Assembly (NCBI RefSeq): GCF_964355755.1
Contig: NC_092676.1
Coordinates: 10,212,288-10,276,287 of the forward strand
DNA: 64,000 bases
Direction of reading: 5' to 3'
From: Antedon mediterranea
Lineage: Eukaryota > Echinodermata > Crinoidea > Comatulida > Antedonidae
The notes beneath the pieces are model-generated. The model saw nothing but the letters and a program-made list of their open reading frames with translations, made no database searches and was not told where the DNA came from. This document shows, piece by piece, positions 34,165 to 46,000 of the stretch. A program made the translations under genes and the position numbers. Position 1 is the first letter of the stretch, and every line of letters begins with the position of its first letter.

Positions 34165-34660
34165 GCTAACAAAATGAATTTTGTCTACACAGAATGAATT
34201 TTGTCTACACAGAATACATTTTGTCTACACAGAATACATTTTGTCGCCACAAAATGAATTTTGTCCACACAGAATTAATTTTGTCCACACAGAATTAATT
34301 TTGTCCACACAGAATTAATTTTGTCCACACAAAAAGAATTTTGTCGTTACAGAATGAATTTTGTCACCACAAAATGAATTTTGTCGTTACAGAATGAATT
34401 TTGTCTACACAGAATTAATTTTGTCAACACAGAATTAATTTTGTCAACACAGAATTAATTTTGTCTACACAGAATTCATTTTGTTTATACACAGAATTCA
34501 TTTTGTCTACACAGAATGAATTTTGTTTACACAGAATTAATTTTGTCGAGACAAAATGAATTTTGTCAAGACAAAATTAATTTTGTCAATACAAAATGAA
34601 TTTTGTTTTGACAAAATTAATTATGTGTAGACAAAATTGTAATATTTCGACAAAATTAGC
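34165..34660 (-). repeat. 20-bp tandem array, right arm (~25 copies, inverted)
   Basis: This is the reverse complement of the left-arm unit (ATTTTGTCTACACAGAATGA and variants with GTCGTTAC, GTCCACAC). The array direction is opposite to 18455-19130. Near 34480 one unit carries a short insertion (TTTATAC). Confidence 0.92.
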
Positions 34661-34666
34661 AATGTC

Positions 34667-34865
34667 ATAATCGGCTACATTTAGATTTTGTCACACATGA
34701 CGGCGATAATAGCGATAAATAAAGCATAAAGAAAATGTTAATTATTTGATCACTGTTTTCGCGATATGAAAACATTTCCAAAGTCCTTAAGCGATGACAT
34801 CACACATGTACCAGCACCCTATTGGCTGATTATGACAATGCAATTTTACCGTACCTTATATGATA
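34667..34865 (-). repeat. Fragment related to the Mutator-like MITE at 15548-16164
   Basis: Read on the minus strand, this matches 15590-15775 (GGTACGGTAAAATTGCATT, GTGCTGGTACATGTGTGA, CATATCGCGAAAACAGTGATCA, TTATCGCTATTATCGCC). The terminal part of the TIR is missing. It abuts the outer edge of the right foldback arm. Confidence 0.75.
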
Positions 34866-35025
34866 CTAATGGGATAACTACTTCTTCTTTAAATGTTTAA
34901 AAATGTGAAAAATAAGTCGATTCTATAGATGACAAATTTCGTTTTTGTAAAAGCACAAGTTAACGGAGTACTTACTCGAACGTTTCGATCTCTATCAGAG
35001 ATCCTTCTCAACTGACTGCGGAGTG

Positions 35026-35357
35026 TTAATGCAGCTTGGTCATTCTTGACGTCATCTGTTGATGACGTTGTACGCCTCCGGTTGTAGGTTGGAGGTTGTG
35101 CGGGGCTCGGCCAGGTGATGTGTCTATCAAATCATTGTACAAATGCGAGAGTTCGTGGGCTCCAGTGTCCCGGTTCATGGTCTTCTCTTTATTTCTCCTT
35201 ATATGTAATGATTCTCTAATCTGTCTGTCTTTGCGTTTAGGCTCTTTGGTTAAGATGGTAGCCTCCCAGTTCGGTACATGATTGTGTTTTATGACATGTT
35301 CTGTAATGGCAGATTTGTGTATGATCGAAGATGTGGATGTTCTGGAGGCCCTAGTCA
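35026..35357 (-). pseudogene. Penelope-like element 3' end: GIY-YIG endonuclease tail (left copy)
   Basis: The minus-strand reading contains SAITEHVIKHNHVPNWEATI, then KRKDRQIRESLHIRR, TMNRDTGAHELSHLYNDLI and TSPGRAPHNLQPTTGG. The order H-x-(W/I)-x-W, R..RE.LHIRR, (L/M)NRD.G..LS..Y matches the C-terminal half of the GIY-YIG endonuclease of Penelope-like retroelements. The GIY-YIG motif itself and the reverse transcriptase are absent, so the copy is 5'-truncated at the palindrome centre. Confidence 0.8.
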
Positions 35358-35381
35358 ATACAACAAACACGGGGGGAGTAA

Positions 35382-35713
35382 TGACTAGGGCCTCCAGAAC
35401 ATCCACATCTTCGATCATACACAAATCTGCCATTACAGAACATGTCATAAAACACAATCATGTACCGAACTGGGAGGCTACCATCTTAACCAAAGAGCCT
35501 AAACGCAAAGACAGACAGATTAGAGAATCATTACATATAAGGAGAAATAAAGAGAAGACCATGAACCGGGACACTGGAGCCCACGAACTCTCGCATTTGT
35601 ACAATGATTTGATAGACACATCACCTGGCCGAGCCCCGCACAACCTCCAACCTACAACCGGCGGCGTACAACGTCATCAACAGATGACGTCAAGAATGAC
35701 CAAGCTGCATTAA
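35382..35713 (+). pseudogene. Penelope-like element 3' end: GIY-YIG endonuclease tail (right copy)
   Basis: The mirror copy on the plus strand has the same residues (SAITEHVIKHNHVPNWEATI, RQIRESLHIRR). Read-through ORFs extend across the spacer into the opposite arm and are artefacts of the palindrome. Downstream, GATCTCT-GAT-AGAGATC followed by GAAAC at 35736-35757 resembles stem II and the GAAA box of a hammerhead ribozyme, with a degenerate first core strand. Confidence 0.8.
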
Positions 35714-36072
35714 CACTCCGCAGTCAGTTGAGAAGGATCTCTGATAGAGATCGAAACGTTCGAGTAAGTACTCCGTTAACTTGTGCTTTTACAAAAACGA
35801 AATTTGTCATCTATACAAAATCGAAGCTAAATGAAATTCTTTCAAAAGTCGATTCTAATGATTTAAAGGGAATTGGTATTTAAATAATGGCTACAGTAAG
35901 TAACACAGAAAAATAGAAATTTATGGAACTTTTACTGTTGTCATCTGTTTAGCATCTTCAAATTAGTACCTACAGTATATTCTTCTGAAGAAGTTCTTTG
36001 TTGCACAGAAAAATAAAAACAAGAAGTAAGGTGGTGAGTTGTAAAGGTCATCGTCTCCTCCCCTCTCTTGCG

Positions 36073-36205
36073 TTGCTGGGGTTATTATTCTTTGATTGTT
36101 TTTTAGGGTGGGTCATTATTAGAAGGGGCATACTATTAGAGTAATGGGTTATTATTACTAATCTTAAATTAGGCACCTGAAAATAGTAACCTACCCTCAA
36201 CTTTT
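36073..36205. repeat. Short repeat GGTTATTATTCTTTGATTG..CAACTTTTCCAGTCAGC
   Basis: The same two blocks occur at 48105-48170 and 48630-48715, separated there by ~460 bp of other DNA. The compact copy here may be the uninterrupted form. Confidence 0.6.
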
Positions 36206-36284
36206 CCAGTCAGCAACTCATAGCAAAAAAATAAATCATTATTATATCAAAAAGAAAAGTATTATTATGGTGGTTCTTTTGTGT

Positions 36285-36450
36285 AAAGTAGATGAAGTTA
36301 GTTTTAGATGGGTTTAACAACAATTTGTTTGATTTAAACCATAAAGAAACTCTTATCAAGCTCAGAATTAACAGTATTAACAAGAGTGTTTAAATTTTTG
36401 TAAGAAAAGAAAATATTGCTGTCATCTGCGAATAAAATGAATTGGAGTAA
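36285..36450 (-). pseudogene. Non-LTR reverse transcriptase fragment with FADD box
   Basis: The minus-strand reading gives LLQFILFADDSNIFFSYKNL followed by NTLVNTVNSELDK. FADD (codons at 36421-36432) is the catalytic (Y/F)xDD box of reverse transcriptases, and the following spacing is that of Jockey/CR1-like elements. Only this palm fragment is recognisable. It is upstream of the first SETD4 exon found. Confidence 0.65.
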
Positions 36451-37077
36451 AAAACTAAAAAAAAAAAACTAATGCGCAAGCATAAGCGAGAATGTTTTCA
36501 GACATGACATGCCCTCTAGAGTTTAGTTTTTTGCAAGACAATTTTTATGGTAAAGATATTTGCTTAAAGCACTTAAATATTTCAGTTTAAGCAAAAATAT
36601 AAAAAAATATATAAAGCAAATATTGATAAATGCCAACCCTGGTGACGTGCCCGAAGGGCATGGGAATGTACTTTCCGCCATTGATGTGCAGGATGATCGT
36701 GGGCTGGAAATAACCTTCTAAAACAGAAATCAGAGAGTAAACATGAGTTTGAATCTTGTTAAACCAAAATTTGGTGTTCAATATTCATCAGATTTAAATA
36801 TTGAATGGAATTTGTAAGTTTAAAGCCATATTGTAGCCAAGATAGACAGACCAATGGAACTGGTATTGATAATGGAACCTAGATACTGCATTAATATGTT
36901 ATTAATAAAAGTTCATGATGGTTGGTGTGTATGGGCAGAAAAATTAAACTGATATATGGAGTAGTAAAATTAATTAAATATAAACCAGTCGCTATGCTTC
37001 CCTTCATTTATGTGATATTCATAACTGTTTTAAATTACATTACAAGCTTATTTGTTCTTATATTTTCTATTTTAAAG

Positions 37078-40000
37078 GTTTATTTGAAAATATTGGAGAA
37101 AATGCAGAAATGATATCTTTACTGCAATGGATGAAATGCCATGGGTTTGAAAAGCAACATTTGAAACCAGCGATTTTTAAAGGTATTATTAATATTGATC
37201 ACTGCTAGCTTAAAAAGTGCCTGAAACATTTACACATGTTACTTGACTGTGAACTATTGTGGGTGAGTGGGCTAGTATAATAATTGATTGGCAAGTGAAA
37301 TCTACAGCTACAGCTACAGTATAATTATGAAAAAGATAAATCGAGCCCTGATAAACCAGATAAACAGCATGAAAGCTAGAGAGCATGAAACTCGAACCTA
37401 TAACAATATTCTTAAAATATTCATTTTTAAACAGCCTGACTCATAATAATGTACAGTAATCATATATTTTGTTTTTCAGAAACTGGAAGAGGGCTAATGG
37501 CAAATAAATCATTTAAGGTTTGTCACTTTAGTTTCATAGATAAAGAATAAAGTGTAATGTAAAAAAAAACTTAGTTTCTACTGTATTTAGATTTTGATCC
37601 TGTATTATAAAATAAGGACTTGATAAAAAAACACCATTTTTTTTGTTAAAATAAAAAATAAATGTTAAATGTATTATTCTGGTCTTAAGTTTAACTGGAA
37701 ACTGAGGAAATTTGGATTAGGCCCTCCACGGACCCACGGCAGCCAGCAGTGCAGGGGTTTTGTTACATACTGCTCTTTTTACCACACAGTATTATTTTTT
37801 ACCTTTATAGCCTGGTGATACTATTATTTCAATTCCAGCTGATCTTCTAATTACAACAAGTACAGTATTAAGAACAAGTATTGGACCAGTTATCCAACAG
37901 TAAGTTGCATTTAAAACATAGTAATACTTTAATAATACACTGTCACTAAATATCATGAACAAAAATTATCAAAATAAACTATTGGTGTTTCTTTATTTAA
38001 CGCAAGATTTAGCTATTATTTCAGATGACGATAGTTTTGACCATATGTAATTATAATCAAATTTAAATTGCCACAATGTGAACATGTAGTTTTTATTTGT
38101 GTATGTATACTTGGTTGGTAAATTCTTTACCAAGCATTAAAACTTTAGTCTATATGGTCCCTAGCATACCTGTATAAATGCGACTGACACATTACATGTG
38201 GTAATTGGGTTTTAACATTTTTAAATGTTAAATTACAATTTTTTCATAATTTTTCAGGAATCCTGATTTAACACCAAGACAGATCTTGTGTGTGTTTTTA
38301 ATACTAGAGAAACATAAAGCGTCAGCTTCGTCCTGGTGTCCTTATATATCGCAGCTACCAGATACGTACACAACTCCTTCATACTTCACAGATGATGAAC
38401 TAAAATCCTTACCAAAACATCTCCTCCAAATGGCAATATTTCAAGTAGAGACCGTAAAAGATGAATTTCAAAAAGTACAATCATTTTCACAAGCCCTCGG
38501 AAAATTGGATCCTTGTTATCCAGGATTATTAACGTATGAAGCATTCAAGTGGGCGTGGTTTGTAGTCAATACAAGATCTGTGTACATGGATCCAAGTGTC
38601 AGCCAATGGAAGTCATCATGCGAGATTGACTCGTATGCTTTAGCGCCATTCCTTGACCTGTTGAACCATTCAGCAAAAGCAAATGTAAGCGAAATTAATG
38701 TTTAATGCTTGAGATGAGTGAGGCCTGCTTCTGCTGCATTGCACCGAATAAATTGTTATTATTTTTAGACCGACAGCATTTCTGCTCAGTTTGTGCTCCC
38801 AAATAACAATTTAAATTAGTGGTTGGTCGTTGACAAAAATGTTAAGATTACACAAAATGCAAAATAACCGGTTGAATGGAGTTCTGTTTTTAATCATTGT
38901 TTACATGCTGACAGGCCTCGAATTTTACCGCGGCCAGTGCCGTCGGTGCCCTCCCAGTTGGCCTCAATGCCCTCGAAAATGAATAGCACCCACGGCCACT
39001 ACTGGCCTGCCCTTTTTTTTGCGTTGGCCGCGAGTGCCCTTCCCGAGTTTTACCAAAATAAAAACCACTGAATTAGATAGAAAATAATGTCAAGAAGATT
39101 TGTTTACACGACTCGGACGAGACGCAAAACTATCGCCTGTCTTCGTTGCAAGGGGATTTCCCTAAACGCATTTATTAATACACAACAAACAGTAAACAAA
39201 ACATCGAACATTGCAATAGGGTAACCAAAACAATATCATCCCGGCCGCCGTGCGTGGTAAATCATGGTATAGATAGTACATTAAAATACAGGGGTGTAAA
39301 CTTTTAATAATCAAGCTAAAAACGTTCCTCGATCGGAGGTTACTGAAAGTATTAAAGTCGCACAAATCGAGCTAGCCGCCTTCGATGAAAAAAATATTAC
39401 ACGCACTCGACTCCTAGCTAGCCTAGCCTATCCTCCCGCCGCCGATCCGGTCGAACACACGCAATTCAATGCATTGGGAAAACAATTCTATTTGACGCAC
39501 ACGCACCCTCTGATAAGAAATTTCACACACAACATCGTGTGAGAGTACGCGCGGAGGATCGGCGGATCGTTGGAAAAACAATTCCTTTTGACGTACACGC
39601 ACCCTCTGAGAAGAAAATACCATGTGCGTTCCTGCATGGTGTAGTCCATTATACGTGTAAAATTAGGGGTGTTTACCTTTAGCACCAAAGTTAAACCTGC
39701 ACCTCAACCCGAAGATCGTTGGAAGTATATCATATTTATATTTTATCGCACCCACCTCAATAATCCAGCAGACAGATCATCGAAAAATCTTGTTTAACAA
39801 CGTCGTACACTAAATTACCAAACGAGTTTTTACCGAATTCAAGGAAATGGTATAGTCCAGAATACACGTGCCGAAGGCAAAACAGAGAGAGAAAGGGGTC
39901 GGTGTCCGTCCGTGTTTTGAATTCTTATAAATATGGGTATACTACCAAAAAAGCTTCAGAAATCGAAACTCGGAAAATAACTATAATTTATATTCTACTA

Positions 40001-43000
40001 CATAATGTAATTGGCTTGATTTTTACCGTGGTTAACACTCTGTGTATGAATAGTTGTAGGTAAGGCCTACAAACAAATTGTTTTTGTATCTATCATGTTT
40101 TCTCCGTCGGCTGCTAGCTAAGTAAGGCTGAGTAGCTTGCTGTTGTAAGGGTTTTTATACCTGTTCCGGGCCTTAGGCCTACTTGGTTGGCTTCACATGC
40201 CTTTTTATCGCATTATTTGAAACTAAACGAAACATTCAACACAGGGCGGTAAACTATAAACGCTGAACATCGTACCTATTTATTATTTATATGGATCGTA
40301 AATACACGTAATATTTATATGAAATACAAAAAGATGTATTGTAGACAGTCCTACTACTACTCCGCGATCTGATGAATAGGGGGAAATCCCAAAACATTTT
40401 GCGGGTAGAATTTTTTTTTTTTGAAAAAAATTCCACCCTCAACCGGAAACAAGCTATTTTAAAATTTTGTGCCTAGTTATTAAAATATTTTTTAATTTTG
40501 GCCTTGGTGCCCCTTTGATTTAAAACAAATGGCCTTGGTGCCCTCCCATTTGGCCTTGGTGCCCCTAAAATCAATGAAAACCGGAGGCCAAATGGCCTTG
40601 CCCCTAAAATCCCCAAATTCGAGGCCTGTGCTGACAGGTTTCTGCTGCCAAGAAATAAACAGTTACTAACCGGTTTATTTTTTCACAGCAGAAATAAATT
40701 CAATGTTATTAAAGATATATTGTCCCCAGAAAAAAAAAGGTATTGGTTCAGGGGCGGTCGCAGGACTATTTTAAGGGGGTTGCCCAGAGTTAATAGAAAC
40801 CAAGTATATGCAAATTTTTTTTTAATGACACCTCTAGGTGGCCGGAAATAGTACTCTCACATAAAATTCACGATAAATAGCACCTCTAGTTTTAGCCGGA
40901 AATGACACTCTATATCTATCGGGCTACAGTAGTAAACAGCAGTATTTATCCCGCCTATTTTTTCCGCCGGTAAAACACACACGACTAAGGATAACATTTT
41001 TTGCGTTGCGAACGTCAGAGAAAGTCCTCGACGAAGGTACTTCCGGTAAGGTAATATTATTATAGCAATTATAATCAATGAATACAAATTAATTACTAGT
41101 AGGACTTATATTATCAATTAATAATTTTTAAAAAGTAAGACAAAAAAATGTGAAGCTGCTATAAATAAATTGAGCAAATCTTTGAATTGTATTATTTTGA
41201 AATAAATCCTAAATACGTCAGTAAAACAACAAACATTTAGACATTTTATGTCCGACAATGGGTTTTTGGTTAAATGTAATTGTTTATTTTTTTTAAAGTG
41301 ATTCAATTTTTTTTATTTGTACGGAAGTGAATAACTTTATTAAATATGCAAAATGGCCTATTCGAATTCTGGCTTTCTTATTTTCATTTTCCATGTTTTT
41401 GGGGAACAATACATCTTTAAACTATGTTTAACACCATTAATAAGTTTCTTATTTTTCTTTTTCCTATCTATACAAAATATTACATTTTTTCATTTCAGGT
41501 AACAGCTGGTTTTAAGAAAAAATCAAATTGTTATGAGATTGTAACCCACAACACCTATGCAAAGTATGACCAAGTGTTTATATGTTATGGTCCCCACGGT
41601 AACGAGAACTTGTTGCTAGAATATGGTTTTATTGTTCCAGCCAACCCCAACACAAGTGTAAACATCCCTTTTGGTAAATATACATTCTGTATTTCCCTAA
41701 ACAGCACACATAATGCCCCATTGGCACTTGCATGCATTTTGGTCAGCATTTCTCCACATTCAATGTGTGGCAATGCAGGTCATTTAAAGGCGCTTATTAG
41801 TTACAATTGCATTGTTACGTATGCTGGATCACAAGGTCTGCATGTGCAAGCTATGTGTGTATCATTAAAAAACTATGCAGGTAGCATGTGCATCTTTGTT
41901 TTTTAAATAAAAAAATAAGGATTATTATTATTACAGCGATGTATTTTGCTTAAGCTGCCCTGTCCAGAATTTTCATATCTTTGTTGTTTTTTTTTGTATA
42001 ATGGTATTGATTTTATCTTCGCCAAATAAACGAAACAAACAAATCGAAAACTATGACAATAAAATACCCACTAGTGGTCCTGATTTAATCAGAACTTTCC
42101 CAATTTCCAATGTCAAAAACACACACAAATTGAGGCCAGATTATAAAATTTTTAAAATATGCCTTCCCTAATTTGGATAATCAAATGTTGGCAGGTATGC
42201 GATGTCCCATCCATCTCAAGCTACTCCTCATAACTTTCACCATTGTTTTTACTCTCGTTCGTTTCACTTTCAGATCTATTTATTTCAAGACATACTTCAC
42301 AATATAATTCTAAAGTAATTACACCAATATCGATCATTTTTATAATGGCATCGCTTCTTTCCGTTCTATTATTTTATATCACTTAGTTAACCTGTAATAT
42401 CATTTTTCTATGTTCGATATCATCTTGTTTTTCTGTCTGTTTTAATGAATTATACTTTTTATCTAAAGTAGTTATTTTATTAAGAGTTGAACCAGCCTGT
42501 TAGTGGCGATGATTCGCTGTTGGTTTGGAGTGAAATAAATAAATAAATTCCATGCCACACATGTTTCTTATATTTACCCTTTCTAATCCGTAATCTTCAA
42601 AGTTTGTTTGTTCATTGTCCCATGACCTAGGTGGTCATAGGGGCATAACAGACAAGATACAGTATTACTTATAGTGATACGACACTCGGGCATACGCCAT
42701 ATCTCCTCTCCGGGCTGGCGGGAGTTTTTGCTGGATGGCCGTCGTTGGTTTTCCTGAACCGACGCCCTTGTCCAACCACCCCACCCTCCAAACCATGCTC
42801 CTAAAGGAGTTGATGTGGGTACCGGTTTGGTCGCCAGTGTGTGACAGTGGCTGTGTGTGTACTAGTACACAGGGGTAACCCGCTAATTGTCTTGAAAGAT
42901 GTACTAGGTTCTTTAAAGTGCACATGAACCTTATCTGAGAAGACTTCTCTTACCTCCAGAAACATGGAGCGAGTGAGCCTCGAACCCTTGCTGATGTTAT

Positions 43001-46000
43001 GGCTACGTACGGTTCCACTGTCTTAACCGCTCGGCCACTCACTTCACTTCAAAGTATATATTTATAAATTAGTTTTCAATTTCAGATTTGATTAAGGACT
43101 TGGTAAACCGTGAACAATTAGATGCAAGAATTCAGTTTTTAAAAGAAAACTTTGAAGTGTCATGGTTGAGCAAGCTAACTTGTGGTGCTGATGGTGTATC
43201 TTGGCCATTCATTGTCACATTGAGAGTCTTGTGTACTCACAGTGCTGACAGGTATTGCACCAAATCTTTTTATTTTTTGGATTAAATAAATAACATCAGC
43301 AATGATGATCAAACACATGTTGTGTAGTTCTATTAATTTATAGCACAATAAAAATGAATCCACTTAATTTCAGAAACACTGTTTACTCTTACCTATTCAG
43401 TCCATTTACAATATGTTATTTTCAATTCATTTCGGTCATCTTCCATTGTGTCTTATCTTGAGCATGTATGCTTATTTTTATGCAACAATGACATTTGAGT
43501 ATATGTCTAAAAAAATCTGAAATATCAATTAAATTGAATGTTGTTAATTTTCAGGAGTTATTGGCAACGCATTACTTTAGGGCTGGAATCCATGACAACT
43601 GACGAACTGAATTCTATTAAACACATGGCTGATTGCATCTTACAAAGTATTTTGATAGAGATCACAAAAAAGGTAGGTCTGAAGTTTTGCAGAATTAAAT
43701 CAGCCTAGAATTAGGTCTCCAGGATAATGGCATGTATTAGTGATGTTCTCTACATCTTTCAACAAGTATTTATAGTAAACAATTGATATGTTTGAAAACC
43801 CCTTCTTATAGTTGAAAAACTGGGGCTTAATTGATATAATCAACACTAATCAGGGGAAAATTTGCCCTTTAGAGGGAGAGTGTCTTGAAATATTGCAAAA
43901 TGACTGGAGAGTTGGCAGTGGGACAGCCAGTCGACAAATCGTGTCAAATTTCGACTCGGAGAGGGCGCCCTACTTTTCTAATTTAGTTCAAAATGGCTAA
44001 ATTTTAGGGTGTTGGAAAAACACAATATTTGTAAATTTAGTTGATTATCGGAAAAATGTTGTTAGTGAAATAAATTCATAAATGGTTTTAATATATTGTC
44101 ATGTAAAATTAAATGTATTTGAACAAAACGATAATCTGTAATTTAACGGCAAAATCAACCAATGTCTTTTTTCCGAAATTGTACCCTAGAAAATCATTAA
44201 AATAAAATATTTAGAAAAATTGAACAGTCCTGAATTTAAAATCCCTGTTAGAAAAATTAATAATCTACAGAATACGATATTAAGATACAAAATTCGGTGG
44301 TTGGGATGCAGCTCCGACTATTCAAACTAAAGGTACCACTATTTGTTCCATCGAAAACTAGCGAAACCGCCATTTTGTAAACACATCGTCATCGTGTTTA
44401 TGAATTTATTTATAGCGAACGATATACGCGATGTTTATAATTGTCCGCGTATAAGAATTCATATAAATAAATACATTCCAATACAACGTATATTATTACT
44501 TGTTTATTTATCACAGTAAACATTTTAGTTGAGGAATATTTATCATAACTATTATAATAGCTTTTATACGAGTCCGAGGCCTAGCCCTATTAGCGAGCGA
44601 TTGTTCCAGGGGCGGAAAGTCACTTAGTGACGTTGTGATCGGGCGCATCGGGCCTAGCTAATATTAATAATACGACCTGAAATAAGCGGCTAACAAGAAC
44701 TGTTATATACTTGCTTACAATTGTTTTGTTATTGATGAACAAACAAGCAATTAGATTGAATAACAAATTATTTATTCATTTTTTTTTGGAGTAAAAACAT
44801 GTACAAACTAGGCCTAGGGGCCTAGTACTGTATAATATAAATTAATAGTAATATTAAACTAATACAGTATTAATAAAATATAAAATAGGCCTAACATACA
44901 ATAAATATTCAATTTTTAAGGTCTACCACATGACAATAACATAATTTACAGAGTATAGTGTAGTAGGTTTGCATTCAACATAAATATTTGTATTGTAATT
45001 CATCTAAATCCTCTGCAACATACATATATATTTGTAATTCAACATTTTGTTTTAAATTCAAGATTCAAGAAATTTTTTTTTTTTTTTTTTTTATTTGTCC
45101 ATAAAATTAATAATATAAATTAATAGTAATATTAAACTAATACAGTATTAATAAAATATAAAATAGGCCTAACATACAATAAATATTCAATTTTTAAGGT
45201 CTACCACATGACAATAACATAATTTACAGAGTATAGTGTAGTAGGTTTGCATTCAACATAAATATTTGTATTGTAATTCATCTAAATCCTCTGCAACATA
45301 CATATATATGTATTATTATTATTACTATTAATTTATATATTGTCCATAATTAAATTATAGTTTGGGTATGACAATGTCGGTAGGTACCGGTGTCATCTTT
45401 TTATCCACTTCACTCTCAGTTTGAAGTCACAAAGACAAAGAACTCTGCATCATCAACGATTCCTGAAAGTGTCAGAAAAAATAATAAATATTATTTAAAA
45501 AAAATGTTAATGTCTGGTTGTATATATAATTATAATATTATATGATGACATAAAAGTAAGGCAAATGGAAGCTGTATTTTATTAATTAAATTACAGTATT
45601 TACTATTATTATTTATATAATCTAGGCCTACTAGTAGCCTAGCTAGGCATCTATTGAGCCTAATAAATCAAATAATAAATGAAAAATAAAATAATAATAT
45701 TAATACTGATTGAAAAAAAGTATTTTTTGGGGGGGATCAGATCACCAGGCTAGGCCGGCCAGGACCAATGATACTCGTAATCAGTACAACTTAACGACTA
45801 TCGGATCAGCATCAACACAGTACCAACACATGTCTCGCTATCGCCTATACTGACACACGTGTCTCGCGTTGCCGAAACCACGCTCACAGCTAGAAAATGT
45901 ACCTACCTTTCGAGGCCTGAGAATACACCAACACATTTTGAACAGGATAGAAATATATCATACTCGATTAAACTAATATTATTCTTGATAAAACAATTGA

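Larger units (their letters stand above)
17729..34666. mobile_element. Giant foldback structure with mirrored 20-bp tandem-repeat arms
   Basis: The outermost matching bases are GACATTGCTAATTTTGT at 17729 and its reverse complement ending at 34666. Both sides then run into arrays of the same 20-bp repeat in opposite orientation (18455-19125 and 34165-34660). Inside the arrays both sides share ACATTTAAATTAGAAGGCGG and ACAGCGCGCGAAT, again inverted. The interior holds retroelement fragments and a 1.5-kb satellite-like array, and I find no transposase. Sea urchin TU foldback elements also have arms built of short tandem repeats, a structural analogy only. It may be one mobile element of ~17 kb or two related elements in opposite orientation. 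Confidence 0.6.
34924..35815. repeat. Near-perfect palindrome: 434-bp arms, 24-bp spacer
   Basis: Arms 34924-35357 and 35382-35815 mirror each other base for base as far as I can read, around the spacer 35358-35381. Each arm carries the same Penelope-like coding end. Outward of TATAGATGACAAATTTC the flanks differ, which sets the limits. Confidence 0.9.

Noticed and set aside
35026-35713. Two 143-codon ORFs in opposite directions as possible genes
   Set aside because: They are mirror readings of a palindrome and cross its spacer; only the Penelope-like tail in each arm is meaningful, and it is truncated.
35887-35896. Possible SETD4 first exon ATGGCTACA followed by GTAAGT
   Set aside because: It ends in phase 0, but the first recognised SETD4 exon needs a phase-1 donor; too short to support.
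41424-41906. 160-codon ORF as a separate gene
   Set aside because: It is SETD4 exon 5 (41499-41673) extended into both introns.
43812-44000. 62-codon ORF after SETD4 exon 7 as an extra exon
   Set aside because: Exon 7 to exon 8 phases already agree, and the ORF overlaps the TIR of a mobile element.
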